A stretch of DNA of 64,000 bases from an uncultured Prevotellaceae bacterium (GTDB lineage Bacteria; Bacteroidota; Bacteroidia; Bacteroidales; Bacteroidaceae): positions 1 to 64,000 of the forward strand of contig CACXYH010000007.1 of assembly GCA_902771785.1 (NCBI GenBank). The letters run 5' to 3'. The notes beneath the pieces are model-generated. The model was not told the DNA's origin, searched no databases, and was given only the letters and a program-made list of their open reading frames with translations. Positions 18,382-27,409 of this stretch are shown piece by piece. Position numbers and translations under genes: made by a program. The stretch's first letter is position 1. Every line of letters starts with the position of its first letter.

Positions 18382-18411
18382 AAGCCCTGAATGCCAACGC
18401 ATTCAGGGCTT
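18382..18411. terminator. Terminator between carB and the Spy-like gene
   Basis: Perfect 11-bp stem (18382-18392 with 18401-18411) followed by CTTCTTT. It lies between convergent genes. Confidence 0.75.
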
Positions 18412-18469
18412 CTTCTTTAAATCGTGCTACCGCTTCAAAGCAGAGAAGAATCAGGGCGGATAGGCAATT

Positions 18470-18922
18470 TTATCTCCGTTTCCTCATCTGCGAAGCGGGC
18501 TTGGGCCCGAAGCTCCATTGCTTCATCTTGTGCCGATGGAACTTATATTCAGAGCGCAGCGCATCGTAGACCTTGCTGGGCGAAAGCACGTTCATGAATT
18601 TGTTATGGTAATCGAGCTGTACGCGCTTCATTTCGAGTTCTATCTCGTCGCGCTCCTTGATAATCTGCCTGCAGCCTTTGTCGTCGGCAGGCTTGTTCTT
18701 GGCAATGTGCTGCTGCTTCTCATAAAGCTCACGCTGCTTTTTCTGCATCTCCCAATAGAGTGGGAAGAACTTAGCTGCTTCTTCAGGTGTCAGTTTAGCA
18801 TCCCACACAATGAACTTCTGCAGTTCAGCATCGAATTGTTCTGGCGAGAATTTTTTCTCCTGCGCGTTAGTTAGAGTGGCAATCATCATGACTGCCAGTA
18901 GTAAACAGTACTTTTTCTTCAT
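18470..18922 (-). CDS. Small periplasmic protein, Spy/LTXXQ-like
   Basis: 150 aa with a clear signal peptide ending LTNA-QEK. The mature part is helical and charged; KLTPEEAAKFFPLYWEMQKKQRELYEKQQ resembles the LTxxQ helix of Spy/CpxP-type proteins, which respond to envelope stress or act as chaperones (weak similarity by eye). The C-terminus is very basic. It is the last gene of a set with an ECF sigma factor and a membrane protein, an arrangement often seen in Bacteroidetes, so an envelope-stress role is inferred only. Confidence 0.7.
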   Translation of the reverse strand: MKKKYCLLLAVMMIATLTNAQEKKFSPEQFDAELQKFIVWDAKLTPEEAAKFFPLYWEMQKKQRELYEKQQHIAKNKPADDKGCRQIIKERDEIELEMKRVQLDYHNKFMNVLSPSKVYDALRSEYKFHRHKMKQWSFGPKPASQMRKRR

Positions 18923-18945
18923 TTCTTCATCTTCGCTTCCATAAA

Positions 18946-19308
18946 TTATTCACTCGTTAAACAGGCATAGATGTCGTTGTTGTCGGCCATTACATAGTCG
19001 ACGGCATCTTCTACATACTCCTCACTGATAACATTCTCCTGCTGCGCAACGGTCTGTGCAACAGTAGAATTCAGGTTATCGTCGTGATCAGAATTGAAAT
19101 AGATAGCTGCACTGAAGATGACAACGCAGAGGCAAGCTGCTGCATACATAAGCGGCCTAAGCCTTACAAACAGCGTGCGATGCTGCGCCTTGCGTTCAGG
19201 CAAGCGGCTCATCACGTCGGCCGTCAGCTGCTCGAAGTAGCCCTCGGGCACCTTAAACGGATTTTCTCCGCTGATTCTTGTTCTAATGTACTCTTCTTCG
19301 TTCATCAT
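18946..19308 (-). CDS. Putative membrane anti-sigma-like protein
   Basis: 120 aa. An N-terminal cytoplasmic segment with NPFKVPEGYFEQLTADVMSRLPE, one membrane span (LMYAAACLCVVIFSAAIYF, about residues 53-71) and a short acidic exterior tail. The NPFKVPEGYFE motif occurs in many small Bacteroidetes proteins encoded next to ECF sigma factors. The gene lies 46 bp downstream of the sigma gene, so it may hold the sigma factor at the membrane. No recognised zinc anti-sigma motif (HxxxCxxC) is present. Confidence 0.7.
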   Translation of the reverse strand: MMNEEEYIRTRISGENPFKVPEGYFEQLTADVMSRLPERKAQHRTLFVRLRPLMYAAACLCVVIFSAAIYFNSDHDDNLNSTVAQTVAQQENVISEEYVEDAVDYVMADNNDIYACLTSE

Positions 19309-19354
19309 AATCTTATTGCTTTTGTCTATTTGACGGATATTGTTGCTAAAAGGT

Positions 19355-19906
19355 TTAATCTCGTGACTTAAAATAATCAGATATTTTCTTCACCGCAATG
19401 TGATAGGATGCTTTGAGCGCTCCTTCAGAGGTTTTCAGCACCCGACTCATTTCGCTGTATTTCATTTCGTCGTAGTAGCGCAAGGTGAATACCGTTCGCT
19501 GCACTTCTGGAAGGCGGGCAATCGCTTCCTGCAGCTGTGCCTCTGTCTCGTCGCCATCGAAGTATTTGTCGGCCACGAGCATATTGGCCACACCAGAGTC
19601 TGCATCGTCAGCACTAATAGAGGAAATGTTCTTCTGACGGCGCACGAAGTCAAGGCTTTCGTTGATGCAGATGCGCGACATCCAGGTGAGCACTTTCGAG
19701 TCGCCATGAAAGGAGTCAAGTGCGTTCCATGCTTTGAGGAATGCGTTCTGCAGCACGTCGTTGGCATCTTCATGGGTGAGCACGATGCGACGAACCTGCC
19801 AATAAAGCTGCTCGCTATACTGACGTACAAGCGCCTCGAAGCCTCGCCTTTGGGTGGCGGGCTTTGTAAGCATGTCTTTGAGCTGTTGGTCGTCGTATTT
19901 TTCCAT
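19355..19906 (-). CDS. ECF-type RNA polymerase sigma factor
   Basis: 183 aa sigma-70 family protein of the extracytoplasmic-function class. Region 2 includes LTHEDANDVLQNAFLKAWNAL and VLTWMSRICINESLDFVRR; region 4 includes LPEVQRTVFTLRYYDEMKYSEMSRVLKTSEGALKASYHIAVKK, the helix-turn-helix that reads the -35. It sits between the L,D-transpeptidase and the anti-sigma-like gene on the same strand with 24-bp and 46-bp gaps, suggesting one operon linked to the envelope. Target promoters unknown. Confidence 0.93.
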   Translation of the reverse strand: MEKYDDQQLKDMLTKPATQRRGFEALVRQYSEQLYWQVRRIVLTHEDANDVLQNAFLKAWNALDSFHGDSKVLTWMSRICINESLDFVRRQKNISSISADDADSGVANMLVADKYFDGDETEAQLQEAIARLPEVQRTVFTLRYYDEMKYSEMSRVLKTSEGALKASYHIAVKKISDYFKSRD

Positions 19907-19930
19907 TTCCTTGTTTATATATTAGACGCT

Positions 19931-21499
19931 TTAACGTAAGAAAGGTTTAAGGCTGCGTGCCAGCAACCGGTCGTAGCCATACCCATCTGGCCAAGTCTCA
20001 ACTGCTCCTGTCTTGGGATTGGGATAAGCCGTGTAGTAGTCGATGACGACAGGGATATGCGGGTCGACGCTTTTCGTGTTGATCAGCCGCAAAGGACGCT
20101 CGTCGTCAACATGCTCTTTGAGGTATTTTCTGCCTTGTTCTGTTTCAGGCTTGATATCCATCGAAATCCTGATTTTGTCGAGCGTCCACTCATCGGCTTC
20201 AGGAAGCAGGTAATGTGCAAGCTCGAACGGCTTCTGTACACGAATACAACCGTGTGAGAGTGCGCGATTCGCATATTGGAAGGCACCACGATTGCTGGTG
20301 TCGTGCAGATAGACGGCAAAGTTGTTGGGGAAGCGAAACACGATGCGCCCCAGCGAATTGCCTGCCCCACCCTTTTGCGACACGCGATAGCGTCCGCTCG
20401 TCAGCATGGATGAAGTCACGTGACGTGGGTTGACGGCGCCATCAGGCCCATAGATGGTGTAGCGATGGCGGGCAAAATAGGCCGAGTCGCCCCCGTGACG
20501 GGCTACGTCGTTGCGTATGATGCTCAAGGGAATGCCCCAATTGGGGTTGATTTCCATATAGGTAATTGCGCTCGAAAGCAGCGGCGACTTGGTCTTCAGG
20601 GCTCCGTAGCAGATGCGCATGGGCAGTACTGAGTCGCCATCGACAGCCCAAAGATGCTGTGCCGCCAGGTTGACGAAGATATGCTTGCGGCTGTCCTCCA
20701 CCCGCTGGGTGCGCCAGCGTCGGCGCTCCATGTTGATGGCCAGACGTCGGCGTTCATCGGCAGTAGCTGTGGCCATTGTCTGCTGCAGTTTCTGATAGAC
20801 ACCATCGGTGGGCAGGACTTCTGCCAAATACGGGCAGACGCTGTCGGCCTGAAGCTTGCGGAAGGGTTCCTGATAGTCAGGATGCTCGACCTTGATGTCG
20901 AACAGGCGGCAGTAGGTCTTCACCTTTCCCAACGTGTCGACGGTCTTGGGGTCGACGGCGTTGAACACAGACTCTGGGCGGGTGAAGCCATAGTGCTGTC
21001 CTATGGCATAGCGCACATAGGCTTTGGTGAGCAGCACATCTAACTGAGCCACCTCGCTACCGGCTGTGTGCTGTTCGTCGAAGTCGAGTGTGTGGAAGCG
21101 TTCGACAGCCTCCTGCAATTGTGGCAGGAAGAAGGCTTTCTCGTCGAAGCCCATCTGGGGCACCTCACGCTGCAGCACGGCCAGCAAGCTGTCGGCATCG
21201 GCTCGAAGCCCCTTTGACGATACCCATTGTAGCGACGGGTTCTCCTTATAGTATTTCTTTACGGCCCTATCGGCAATAAGCGAATCGTGCTGCGTGGAAA
21301 TGAAATGCTCTAAATGCCCAGCCAGTTGCTGAGCATTCAGAGCATAATAGGTATCAACCCACTCCGACAGGTCGCTTAGTTCTACCTTCTCGGCTTTGTG
21401 AGTTGCCTCTGTGCAGCCTATTGTGATTAGGCAAAGCAACAGGAGAACTAACGGATGGAGATTTTTCTCACCACCTTGCCGACTTTCAGTATGTAGCAC
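19931..21499 (-). CDS. L,D-transpeptidase, YcbB-like, probable lipoprotein
   Basis: 522 aa periplasmic cross-linking enzyme that makes 3-3 peptidoglycan links or attaches proteins. The hydrophobic N-terminus ends LITIGC, a plausible lipobox. The long scaffold domain (about 60-290) is followed by the YkuD catalytic domain, whose active site is ALSHGCIRV with the nucleophilic Cys. TYMEINPNWGIPLSIIRNDV and FPNNFAVYLHDT are further YcbB blocks. The ATG at 21499 lies within the end of the preceding gene, a 52-bp overlap; no better start was found. Confidence 0.92.
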   Translation of the reverse strand: MLHTESRQGGEKNLHPLVLLLLCLITIGCTEATHKAEKVELSDLSEWVDTYYALNAQQLAGHLEHFISTQHDSLIADRAVKKYYKENPSLQWVSSKGLRADADSLLAVLQREVPQMGFDEKAFFLPQLQEAVERFHTLDFDEQHTAGSEVAQLDVLLTKAYVRYAIGQHYGFTRPESVFNAVDPKTVDTLGKVKTYCRLFDIKVEHPDYQEPFRKLQADSVCPYLAEVLPTDGVYQKLQQTMATATADERRRLAINMERRRWRTQRVEDSRKHIFVNLAAQHLWAVDGDSVLPMRICYGALKTKSPLLSSAITYMEINPNWGIPLSIIRNDVARHGGDSAYFARHRYTIYGPDGAVNPRHVTSSMLTSGRYRVSQKGGAGNSLGRIVFRFPNNFAVYLHDTSNRGAFQYANRALSHGCIRVQKPFELAHYLLPEADEWTLDKIRISMDIKPETEQGRKYLKEHVDDERPLRLINTKSVDPHIPVVIDYYTAYPNPKTGAVETWPDGYGYDRLLARSLKPFLR

Positions 21500-21759
21500 C
21501 CTTTGGCAAGATTAAGTTCGACACGCTGTGAAGGACTCTCAATCTTATAGCTGGCTACAGGGCGCCCTGTGAGCGAAACGACCTCGAGCGTTTCGCCTTG
21601 TGCCCCGTTGACGGTGACGGTCTTCTCGCTGACGGTGATGGTTACAGCAGGCTCATCTATCATTTCGGCCACTCCCATTTCCAGGAGCATGGGCGCTGCC
21701 ATCAAGGGTGCACCTATCAAGAGAAAGGCCAATGAAAATATAAGTAGTTTTTTCTGCAT
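21448..21759 (-). CDS. Small secreted protein made of a signal peptide and a T9SS-type C-terminal domain
   Basis: 103 aa. The signal peptide ends around LMAAP. Residues 45-103 match the pattern of a type IX secretion sorting domain: a short beta domain with ETLEVVSLTGRPVASYKI, a V-E-L-N-L-A-K-G-CYILKVG turn and a basic end KVVRKISIR. There is no room for a cargo domain. It precedes the L,D-transpeptidase with a 52-bp overlap and has its own promoter box. It may be a stand-alone beta-sandwich envelope protein rather than real T9SS cargo. Confidence 0.75.
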   Translation of the reverse strand: MQKKLLIFSLAFLLIGAPLMAAPMLLEMGVAEMIDEPAVTITVSEKTVTVNGAQGETLEVVSLTGRPVASYKIESPSQRVELNLAKGCYILKVGKVVRKISIR

Positions 21760-21788
21760 ACGCTTCTTTGGGGTTTAATATACGGGGA

Positions 21789-21796
21789 CAAAGATA
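21789..21796 (-). promoter_or_regulatory. -7 promoter box of the small T9SS-domain gene
   Basis: Reads TATCTTTG on the minus strand, 29 bp upstream of the ATG at 21759. Probably serves the transpeptidase and sigma genes too. Confidence 0.65.
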
Positions 21797-21842
21797 AGAA
21801 AAAGTTCTGAAACCACCAAACGTTTGGCAGAGAAAAACGCAT

Positions 21843-22757
21843 TTAGACGTCAAAAACGTCCAACTCTGAGGTCAGGAAGCAGTTTGGAAACACTTCCTGA
21901 GCCTCGCGCAGCAGCACCCGCTCGTCGTTGTAACGGGCACTATAGTGGCCCAGGAGCAACTTGCCTGCCTGAGCATCGCGTGCCACCTGAGCTGCCTGAC
22001 GAGCCGTAGAGTGAAAATACTTCTCGGCTCCCGTCAGCTTGTCGTCGGCATAGGTGCTTTCATGATAGAGCGTGCTGACCCCCTTCAGCTGTTCATGCAG
22101 TTGGGGCATGAAGCGCGTGTCTGAGCAATAGGCATAGCTGCGAGGCTGTTCGGCTGGGGTCACCAGCTTCTCGTGGGCGATGTGGGTGCCATCGGGCAGC
22201 ACGTAGCCCTGCCCAGCCTTGATGTTGTTGATTTGCGAGACGGGAATGCCATACATGTCGATCATGTCGCGGCGGATGTGGGGCAGCCCCTGCTTCTCGC
22301 GGAAGAGATAGCCTGCGCAAGGCAGACGATGCTCCAGAGGAATGGTCTCGACCGTGAGCGAGCGGTCTTCGAAGATGACTTGCCGGCGGGTGGTGTCGAC
22401 CGCATGGAACTCTATGGAATAGCCCAGGTCGCGGAAGAACAAGTCGATCTGCGCATCGAGCATGGGCTTCAGCTCGGCTGGAGCATAGACGTGGAGCGTA
22501 GCCGTACGGCCCAGGAGGCCGAAGGTGCTGAGCATGCCGATGAGGCCGAAGCAATGGTCGCCGTGAAGATGCGAGATGAAGATGTGGCCCAACTTGTCGA
22601 ACGACAAGCCTGAGCGGCGCATCTGCAGCTGGGCTCCTTCGCCGCAGTCGACCATGAAGAGTTTTCCTCGACACTCCACGACCTGTATCGACGGCAGATG
22701 ACGCATCGTGGGAAGCGCGCTGCCGCATCCTAATATATGTACTCTAAAGGGTTCCAT
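21843..22757 (-). CDS. rnz: Ribonuclease Z
   Basis: Endonuclease that matures the 3' ends of tRNA precursors lacking an encoded CCA. 304 aa from the start at MEPFRVHILGCGSALPT; the frame is open 60 residues further upstream but that part has a different, arginine-rich composition and reads into the neighbouring gene. The zinc site HLHGDH is in IFISHLHGDHCFGL (about residues 60-73), with YHESTYADD later. Upstream on the same strand are the lipocalin-like gene and mazG, spaced 29 and 5 bp, probably one operon. Confidence 0.95.
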   Translation of the reverse strand: MEPFRVHILGCGSALPTMRHLPSIQVVECRGKLFMVDCGEGAQLQMRRSGLSFDKLGHIFISHLHGDHCFGLIGMLSTFGLLGRTATLHVYAPAELKPMLDAQIDLFFRDLGYSIEFHAVDTTRRQVIFEDRSLTVETIPLEHRLPCAGYLFREKQGLPHIRRDMIDMYGIPVSQINNIKAGQGYVLPDGTHIAHEKLVTPAEQPRSYAYCSDTRFMPQLHEQLKGVSTLYHESTYADDKLTGAEKYFHSTARQAAQVARDAQAGKLLLGHYSARYNDERVLLREAQEVFPNCFLTSELDVFDV

Positions 22758-22786
22758 CGGCTGGCAAAAACTGCTTGAGGTCTGTG

Positions 22787-23464
22787 TTACCAGAGGAAGT
22801 CGTCGAAGTTCGACTCTTCGAGCTTGATGACTTCTTTCTGCTTGACGATGCGCTGGCGGCCATACTCGAAGACGTCGCCATCGTCGATCATATCTTTGTA
22901 GGCCAGCGAGTCGGCGCTCAGGTAGAGCAGCTTGCACGACTGGTGCTCGCTGATGTCGAGGCCACTTTCACGCTCGGCGTCGATTTCCAGACGTCCGTTG
23001 AAGATACGCCAGGTTTTGTAGAAGATGGAGCTTTGCTTGATGCTCTCGGCTATGCCGCCTTCCTTGATGCTGATGCCCACTTCGTCGGAGCCGTCCAGAG
23101 GGTTGGGCATCACCCAGTCGCCCAGCAGCATGCTCATGTTGATGACCATCGTGGCTTCGGTCGTATCTCTGTTGACGAGGACTGCCATACGGTCGCCTAC
23201 GGCATAGCCTCCAAACACCTGTCCGGCCTCCTGTGCGCGCTCTGTGCTCAGGGATACGGAGTCGCCTGCATCGGTCAGCATCTGGAGCGTGTTCATTGCC
23301 GACCCATTGGCACAGATACCATACAAGGTTGTATCACGATTAGGATTGTCGAACGAGTTCTCGTCGTAGGTAGCATACTGCACGACTTGTCCTTTGTTTC
23401 CACAGCTGCTTGCAAGCATCAGCATGAAGGCAGCCACCAGCATCAGGCATTCAAATTTTTTCAT
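22787..23464 (-). CDS. Lipocalin-like lipoprotein of unknown function
   Basis: 225 aa with a lipoprotein signal peptide ending LASSC (Cys at about 21). The central part alternates polar and hydrophobic beta strands. GISIKEGGIAESIKQSSIFYKTWRIFNGRLEI resembles the barrel motif of Bacteroidetes lipocalin-like proteins, where substrate binding is unknown. The C-terminus is acidic (EESNFDDFLW). It lies 5 bp downstream of mazG and 29 bp upstream of rnz. Confidence 0.65.
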   Translation of the reverse strand: MKKFECLMLVAAFMLMLASSCGNKGQVVQYATYDENSFDNPNRDTTLYGICANGSAMNTLQMLTDAGDSVSLSTERAQEAGQVFGGYAVGDRMAVLVNRDTTEATMVINMSMLLGDWVMPNPLDGSDEVGISIKEGGIAESIKQSSIFYKTWRIFNGRLEIDAERESGLDISEHQSCKLLYLSADSLAYKDMIDDGDVFEYGRQRIVKQKEVIKLEESNFDDFLW

Positions 23465-23469
23465 TGTCT

Positions 23470-24339
23470 TTATGAGTTTGGTTCGTTATTCTTTTCTTGC
23501 TTCTTTGCCTCGTTCCAGAGGGCATCCATTTCCTCGAGCGTCATCTCGGTGAGGGGCTTGCCCATGCGGATGCTATGCTCCTCGATATAGCCGAAGCGAC
23601 GGATGAATTTCTGATTGGTCTGCTCCAGCGCGTTGTCTGGGTTCAGCTTGTAGAGGCGGGCGGCGTTGACCAGTGAGAAGAGGAAGTCGCCCAGCTCTTC
23701 TTCTGAGCGTATTTTGTCTTCTTTTTTCAGCTCCGCCATCAGCTCTTCGAGCTCCTCGTGCACCTTGTCCCACACGTCTTCTTTCTGCTGCCAGTCGAAG
23801 CCCACGTTGCGCGCCTTGTCCTGTATGCGGTAAGCCTTGATGAGCGTGGGCAGCGCCTTGGGCACGCCTGATAGCACCGTCTTGTTGCCGTCCTTCTCCT
23901 TGAGTTTTATCTGCTCCCAGTTCTGCAGCACCTGCTCTGACGTTTTGGCATCGGCAAACTCGCGCTTCTCCTCTTGCTCACCATAAGGCAGAGGTTTGGG
24001 TTCTGGGGCTCCCACCTGCGAGGGGTGGTAGATGTGGGGATGCCTGAAAATCAGCTTGTCGGCCTGCACGTTGCATACGTCGGCCATATCGAACGCCTGC
24101 TGCTCTGAGCCTATCTTGGCGTAGAACATCACGTGCATCAGCACGTCGCCCAGCTCCTTCATCGTGTCGTGCTGGTCGCCTCGCTCCAGCGCGTCGCACA
24201 GTTCGTAGACCTCCTCTATGGTGTTTGGCCGCAGGCTCTCGTTGGTCTGTTTCTTGTCCCACGGGCACTTCTCGCGCAACTGGTCGAGCACGTCGAGCAG
24301 CCGTCCGAAGGCCTTCATCTGTTCTTCTCGTGAATGCAT
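23470..24339 (-). CDS. mazG: Nucleoside triphosphate pyrophosphohydrolase MazG
   Basis: Hydrolyses (d)NTPs to monophosphates and pyrophosphate, a house-cleaning enzyme. 289 aa from the chosen start at MHSREEQMKAF. The frame is open to 24384, but a promoter box at 24363-24370 lies inside that extension, which decides for the shorter form. The first MazG domain has REKCPWDKKQT, TIEEVYELCDAL and ELGDVLMHVMFYA; the second has VGFDWQQKEDVWDKVHEELEEL and EELGDFLFSLVNAAR. Both keep the ExxE...ExxD metal residues. Confidence 0.95.
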   Translation of the reverse strand: MHSREEQMKAFGRLLDVLDQLREKCPWDKKQTNESLRPNTIEEVYELCDALERGDQHDTMKELGDVLMHVMFYAKIGSEQQAFDMADVCNVQADKLIFRHPHIYHPSQVGAPEPKPLPYGEQEEKREFADAKTSEQVLQNWEQIKLKEKDGNKTVLSGVPKALPTLIKAYRIQDKARNVGFDWQQKEDVWDKVHEELEELMAELKKEDKIRSEEELGDFLFSLVNAARLYKLNPDNALEQTNQKFIRRFGYIEEHSIRMGKPLTEMTLEEMDALWNEAKKQEKNNEPNS

Positions 24340-24362
24340 TACTTCTTGATAGATTTTGCCTA

Positions 24363-24370
24363 CAAAGGTA
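24363..24370 (-). promoter_or_regulatory. -7 promoter box of mazG
   Basis: Reads TACCTTTG on the minus strand, 23 bp upstream of the ATG at 24339. Confidence 0.75.
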
Positions 24371-24448
24371 AGCATTATTTTCAAAATAACCTATCAAAAT
24401 CCGCAACAATTCACATCTTTTATTATGACGAGCCGACCAACGGAGGCA

Positions 24449-24541
24449 ATTCAGCCAATGAATCGGGTCAATTCAGCCAATGAATCGGGTCAATTCAGCC
24501 AATGAATCGCATCGGTTCAGCCAACGAATTGAAGCGGTTGG
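24449..24541. repeat. 22-bp-period hairpin array B (between mazG and valS)
   Basis: Hairpin units start at 24449, 24471, 24493 and 24515, exactly 22 bp apart. The first three are ATTCA-GCCAA-TGAAT (perfect 5-bp stem, 5-nt loop); the fourth is GTTCA-GCCAA-CGAAT with one mismatch. Linkers are CGGGTCA twice, then CGCATCG, the same linker as in array A. The rest of the roughly 340-bp gap holds only the two divergent promoters. Confidence 0.85.
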
Positions 24542-24627
24542 GGTAACGAAGGCGCAACAGCCAGCCTATTTAACTTCGATTAACACAATAGATTTGGCTC
24601 AAATTCGTTTGGTTCGTTTTTTTTTCG

Positions 24628-24635
24628 TACCTTTG
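24628..24635 (+). promoter_or_regulatory. -7 promoter box of valS
   Basis: TACCTTTG followed by CA after a T-rich run, 41 bp upstream of the valS ATG. Confidence 0.75.
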
Positions 24636-24676
24636 CACCCGTTTTTATATATAAAATAGGTACTTATTATATTTAT

Positions 24677-27400
24677 ATGGAAATTGCAAGCAAATACGAC
24701 CCAAAAGAGGTCGAAGCGAAATGGTATCAGTATTGGTTGGATAACAAACTGTTCAGCTCAAAACCCGACGGACGCGAGCCCTACACCATCGTCATCCCAC
24801 CACCCAACGTGACGGGTGTACTACACATGGGACACATGCTGAACAACACCATACAGGACATTCTCGTACGCAGAGCACGCATGGAGGGAAAGAACGCCTG
24901 CTGGGTGCCTGGCACCGACCACGCCTCGATTGCTACTGAGGCCAAGGTGGTGAAGAAGCTGGCTCAGGAGGGCATCAAGAAGCACGACCTGACCCGCGAA
25001 GAGTTTCTGAAGCACGCCTGGGCCTGGACAGAGGAGCACGGAGGCATCATCCTGAAGCAGCTGCGACGCCTGGGAGCCTCGTGCGACTGGGACCGCACGG
25101 CCTTCACGATGGACGAGAAGCGCTCGGAGAGCGTCATCAAGGTATTCGTAGACCTCTATCGCAAGGGCTACATCTATCGCGGCCTGCGCATGGTGAACTG
25201 GGACCCCAAGGCCCTCACCGCCCTCAGCGACGAGGAGGTGGTGTACAAAGAGGAGCAGTCGAAGCTCTACTATCTGAAGTACTACGTAGATAGCCTAGAA
25301 AATCTAGATAATCTAGAAAATCTAGAAAATCTAGAGAAACTAGAGCGCGAAGGCAACGTCATCCACAAAGACGAGCGCGGCTACTACGCCGTCGTGGCCA
25401 CCACGCGCCCAGAGACCATCATGGGCGATACCGCCATGTGCATCAACCCCAAAGACCCCAAGAACCAGTGGCTGCGAGGCAAGAAGGTCATCGTGCCGCT
25501 CGTGAACCGCGTCATACCCGTCATCGAAGACCGCTACGTAGAGATTGAGTTCGGCACAGGCTGTCTGAAGGTGACTCCTGCCCACGACAAGAACGACAAC
25601 ATGCTGGGCAAGACCCACAACCTGGAGACCATCGACATCTTCAACCCCGACGGCACCATCAGCAACCAGTCGACCCTCTACGTGGGCATGGACCGCTTCG
25701 AGTGCCGCAAGCAGATTGCCAAAGACCTCGAGGCTGCAGGACTCATGGAGAAGGTAGAGGACTACACCAACAAGGTGGGCTACTCAGAGCGCAACCCCGA
25801 TACGGCCATCGAGCCGCGCCTCTCGCTCCAGTGGTTCCTCAAGATGCAGCACTTTGCCGACATCGCCCTGCCTCCCGTGCTCAACGGCGAGATGCAGTTC
25901 TTCCCCCAGAAATACGTCAACACCTATAAGAACTGGCTCGAGAACATTCAGGACTGGTGCATCAGCCGCCAGCTGTGGTGGGGACATCGCATTCCTGCCT
26001 ACTACTATGCCGAAGAGAAGTTCGTCGTAGCCGAGACGGCCGACGAAGCCCTTGAGCTGGCACGCAAGGAGAGCGGCAACCAGAACCTGCAGCTCAGCGA
26101 CCTGAAGCAGGACGAGGACGCACTCGACACCTGGTTCTCATCATGGCTCTGGCCCATCAGCCTCTTCGACGGCATCAACAATCCTGGCAACGAAGAAATC
26201 TCCTACTACTACCCCACCAGCGACCTTGTGACAGGCCCAGACATCATCTTCTTCTGGGTGGCACGCATGATTATGGCCGGCGAGGAGTACATGGGCAAGT
26301 TCCCCTTCAAGAACGTCTACTTCACAGGCATCGTGCGCGACAAGCTCGGACGCAAGATGTCGAAGTCGCTGGGCAACAGCCCCGACCCCATCGAGCTCAT
26401 CGAGAAGTTCGGAGCCGACGGCGTGCGCATGGGCATGATGCTCTCAGCCCCTGCCGGCAACGACATCCTCTTCGACGAAGCCCTCTGCGAGCAAGGCCGC
26501 AACTTCAACAACAAGATATGGAACGCCTTCCGTCTGGTCAAGGGATGGCAGGTAGCCGACGTGAACGCAACGACCGTCAACAAGACCGCCGTCAGCTGGA
26601 TGGAAGCCAAGCTGAAGCAAGCCAACGCCGAGCTGCAAGACCACTTCTCGAAATATCGCATCAACGATGCCCTGATGACCGTCTACAAGCTCTTCTGGGA
26701 CGAGTTCTCAAGCTGGTACCTCGAGATGGTGAAGCCGGCCTACGTCAACGGACAGCCCCAGCCCATCGACCGCGAGACCTACGAAGCCACCCTCCGCTTC
26801 TTCGAGCTGCTGCTCAAGATGCTCCACCCCTTCATGCCCTTCATCACCGAAGAGCTGTGGCAGGCCCTCTACGACCGCAAGCCGGGCGAGAGCATCATGC
26901 GCGACAAGCTGGAGCTCAGCGCCCCCAGCGACAACGAGAACCGTCTGGCTCAGGACATCGAGCTCGTGAAGCAAGTGGTCAGCGGCGTGCGCACCCTCCG
27001 CAGCCAGCGCAACATCGCACCCAAGGAGAAGCTGCAACTGCAAGTCATCGGCGAGAACCACTTCCAGGCTTACAACGACGTGATTACGAAGATGGCCAAC
27101 CTCAGCGCCATCGACGTCGTTCAGGAGAAAGACGCTTCGGCATCGGCCTTCATGGTGGGAACCGACGAGTTTGCCGTTCCCCTGGGCGACATGATCAACG
27201 CAGAAGAGGAAATCCAGAAGCTGCAGCAGCAGATAGAACACCTTGAAGGCTTCCTCACTTCGGTCAAGAAGAAACTCTCCAACGAGCGCTTCGTGCAGAA
27301 CGCCCCTGAGGCCGTCGTTGCCCTGGAGCGCAAGAAGCAGAGCGACGCCGAAGAGAAGATTGCAGCACTCAAGGAAAGTATTGAAGCACTTAAGAAATAA
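24677..27400 (+). CDS. valS: Valyl-tRNA synthetase
   Basis: Charges tRNA-Val with valine. 907 aa, normal for the family. The HIGH motif is in [14 protein letters not shown] (residues 38-51) and KMSKS in [15 protein letters not shown]. The CP1 editing domain begins after YYLKYYV and has [14 protein letters not shown]. The anticodon-binding region and a C-terminal coiled coil ([17 protein letters not shown]) follow. Odd point: residues 206-223 are a repetitive [18 protein letters not shown] stretch coded by 9-bp tandem repeats using the otherwise rare CTA codon. A transporter follows after 9 bp. Confidence 0.97.
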   Translation: MEIASKYDPKEVEAKWYQYWLDNKLFSSKPDGREPYTIVIPPPNVTGVLHMGHMLNNTIQDILVRRARMEGKNACWVPGTDHASIATEAKVVKKLAQEGIKKHDLTREEFLKHAWAWTEEHGGIILKQLRRLGASCDWDRTAFTMDEKRSESVIKVFVDLYRKGYIYRGLRMVNWDPKALTALSDEEVVYKEEQSKLYYLKYYVDSLENLDNLENLENLEKLEREGNVIHKDERGYYAVVATTRPETIMGDTAMCINPKDPKNQWLRGKKVIVPLVNRVIPVIEDRYVEIEFGTGCLKVTPAHDKNDNMLGKTHNLETIDIFNPDGTISNQSTLYVGMDRFECRKQIAKDLEAAGLMEKVEDYTNKVGYSERNPDTAIEPRLSLQWFLKMQHFADIALPPVLNGEMQFFPQKYVNTYKNWLENIQDWCISRQLWWGHRIPAYYYAEEKFVVAETADEALELARKESGNQNLQLSDLKQDEDALDTWFSSWLWPISLFDGINNPGNEEISYYYPTSDLVTGPDIIFFWVARMIMAGEEYMGKFPFKNVYFTGIVRDKLGRKMSKSLGNSPDPIELIEKFGADGVRMGMMLSAPAGNDILFDEALCEQGRNFNNKIWNAFRLVKGWQVADVNATTVNKTAVSWMEAKLKQANAELQDHFSKYRINDALMTVYKLFWDEFSSWYLEMVKPAYVNGQPQPIDRETYEATLRFFELLLKMLHPFMPFITEELWQALYDRKPGESIMRDKLELSAPSDNENRLAQDIELVKQVVSGVRTLRSQRNIAPKEKLQLQVIGENHFQAYNDVITKMANLSAIDVVQEKDASASAFMVGTDEFAVPLGDMINAEEEIQKLQQQIEHLEGFLTSVKKKLSNERFVQNAPEAVVALERKKQSDAEEKIAALKESIEALKK
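25292..25345 (+). repeat. In-frame 9-bp tandem repeat within valS
   Basis: Six 9-bp units of the form AAT-CTA-GAA (variants AGC-CTA-GAA, AAT-CTA-GAT, AAT-CTA-GAG, AAA-CTA-GAG). Leucine is CTA in all six, while the rest of valS uses almost only CTG and CTC. It sits in the surface loop between the catalytic core and the editing domain. Confidence 0.9.
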
Positions 27401-27409
27401 GAAAACACT

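Noticed and set aside
22758-22937. 60-residue N-terminal extension of RNase Z
   Set aside because: Arg-rich, overlaps the end of the upstream gene, and RNase Z normally starts just before the HILGCGSA motif.
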